From JAYEJB01 sp034716415 (GTDB taxonomy: Bacteria > Patescibacteriota > Patescibacteriia > SG8-24): a DNA stretch of 6,055 nucleotides. Each line of letters starts with the position of its first letter. The stretch's first letter is position 1. This document shows, piece after piece, positions 5,369 through 6,055 of the stretch. Below the pieces are notes generated by a model that saw only the letters and a list, made by a program, of their open reading frames with translations, had not been told where the DNA came from and ran no database searches. The DNA lies in the NCBI GenBank assembly GCA_034716415.1, contig JAYEJB010000003.1, positions 1 through 6,055 on the forward strand. Direction: 5' to 3'. The position numbers were made by a program, and so were the translations under genes.

Positions 5369-5397
5369 TTGCTGACAGGGTCAATTTTTGCTATAAT
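5369..5397 (+). promoter_or_regulatory. Promoter with extended -10 for the AI-2E family gene
   Basis: TGCTATAAT (5389-5397) is a perfect extended -10. TTGCTG (5369-5374) is a partial -35 with 17 bases between it and TATAAT. Transcription should begin near 5404, leaving only about four bases before the ATG at 5408. AAGG (5399-5402) would then lie at or before the transcript start and could not act as a full ribosome-binding site. A short palindrome TGAC-AGG-GTCA (5373-5383) lies between -35 and -10. Confidence 0.75.
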
Positions 5398-5407
5398 TAA
5401 GGTAATT

Positions 5408-6055
5408 ATGAGCCATCGTCGCTTCCAAATTTTCTTCTTCCTGACCGCTCTGGTCTTGAGCCTTATCCTGACATTGATGGTGTTCAGGCCGTATTTGACG
5501 CTTCTGGCTTTCGGTGGGGTGCTGGCCATCGTTTCAGCGCCGCTCTATCGCTACTTGCGCAAGCTGTTCAAGTCGGAGATGTCGGCCGCTTTCCTGACGG
5601 TGTTGTTCATCGCCATTGCGGTATTGTTTCCGTTGGTATTTTTCCTGGCGGCGCTCACGGGTGAGTTGATCGGAGTATTCGGTGATATTCGGATCTGGCT
5701 GGAGACGGCCAGTCTTTCGGGTGTGCTGGCCGGTGCGTTGCCGGAGAGTATGCACAGTCAGATTCCGGGATTGATAAATCAGACGTTCGGTTTCGCCGGC
5801 AAGGTCGCGGAATCGCTCTCGGCGAACATCATCGGATTGTTCTCGAACGCGTTTTCCGTATTGTTCGGTTTCCTGGTCGTGCTCATTTCCGTCTACTATC
5901 TGCTGAAGGATGGCCACAAGGTGAAGAAGAAACTGCTGGCCATGTCGCCGCTGGCGGACGAGTATGACGAATTGGTGTTCAATAAGTTGAGCATCGCGGT
6001 GCGGGCGGTCATGGGCGGAGTGCTCATCATGGGGATCATCAAGGGTATCCTGGCC
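5408..6055 (+). CDS. AI-2E family (UPF0118) transporter, N-terminal part (cut by window edge)
   Basis: The frame runs open from ATG 5408 to the right edge, giving 216 residues of a protein usually about 330-400 long. The order of segments fits the AI-2E family (PF01594): two N-terminal helices (~10-27 and ~29-46), a basic stretch (YRYLRKLFK), a third helix (~60-82), a long amphipathic region (~85-145), then a helix ending in VYYLLKDGHK (162-171). That last motif and the following 'plad.yde.v.nkl..avrAv..G.l' pattern (to the edge, GIIKGILA) are the family hallmark. Members include TqsA-like AI-2 exporters, sodium/proton antiporters and many of unknown substrate; autoinducer transport should not be assumed. 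No earlier in-frame start is likely. The gene has its own promoter immediately upstream and looks independent of the exporter cluster. Confidence 0.9.
   Translation, partial: MSHRRFQIFFFLTALVLSLILTLMVFRPYLTLLAFGGVLAIVSAPLYRYLRKLFKSEMSAAFLTVLFIAIAVLFPLVFFLAALTGELIGVFGDIRIWLETASLSGVLAGALPESMHSQIPGLINQTFGFAGKVAESLSANIIGLFSNAFSVLFGFLVVLISVYYLLKDGHKVKKKLLAMSPLADEYDELVFNKLSIAVRAVMGGVLIMGIIKGILA

Noticed and set aside
5534..5917. 127-codon open frame on the - strand opposite the AI-2E gene
   Set aside because: It is rich in Gln/Arg/Glu with no domain, and lies antisense to a clear transporter.
5408..6055. Calling the AI-2E family protein a true autoinducer-2 exporter
   Set aside because: Most members of the family have other or unknown substrates, and no quorum-sensing gene is in the window.

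Overview
The window looks like a chromosomal stretch from an uncultivated bacterium, possibly a Candidate Phyla Radiation (Patescibacteria) lineage. That guess rests on three things: a large modular secreted protein, very compact gene spacing, and weak or absent Shine-Dalgarno sites before some genes. GC content is moderately high, roughly mid-50s % by eye. TGA is used as a stop, so the window gives no sign of the TGA-as-glycine code. All five complete or partial genes, plus one cut off by the right edge, lie on the + strand. I found no rRNA, tRNA, CRISPR array, insertion sequence or phage gene.

Layout. 2-1186: the C-terminal 394 residues of a large, probably exported protein with an OmpL47/Ig-like beta domain and a carboxypeptidase-regulatory/SpaA-like domain. 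1187-1321: a strong hairpin terminator made from a REP-like palindrome, a pyrimidine tract and an extended -10 promoter. 1322-3741: a two-gene ABC exporter, an EcsA/BcrA-type ATPase and a 12-helix permease, translationally coupled by an ATGA overlap. 3803-4381: a small protein with a hydrophobic, Trp-rich N-terminus and an H-x3-C-x2-C motif like that of zf-HC2/ZAS anti-sigma domains. 4390-4417: an intrinsic terminator. 4435-4454: a REP-like hairpin whose right arm carries the ribosome-binding site of the next gene. 4462-5214: a multi-pass membrane protein with an HELSH zinc-protease motif. 5215-5407: two more REP-like hairpins around a small direct repeat, then a second extended -10 promoter. 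5408-6055: the N-terminal 216 residues of an AI-2E family (UPF0118) permease.

How the genes may work together. The exporter genes, the zinc-motif protein and the membrane metalloprotease run in one direction with short gaps. In Bacillus subtilis the EcsAB ABC transporter is needed for full activity of the intramembrane protease RasP on the zf-HC2 anti-sigma factor RsiW. The same three kinds of component appear side by side here, so a regulated-intramembrane-proteolysis module is a reasonable but untested hypothesis. No sigma factor gene is visible in the window. The secreted-protein gene has a clearly different base composition and is separated by a terminator, so it belongs to a different transcription unit. 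The AI-2E gene has its own promoter.
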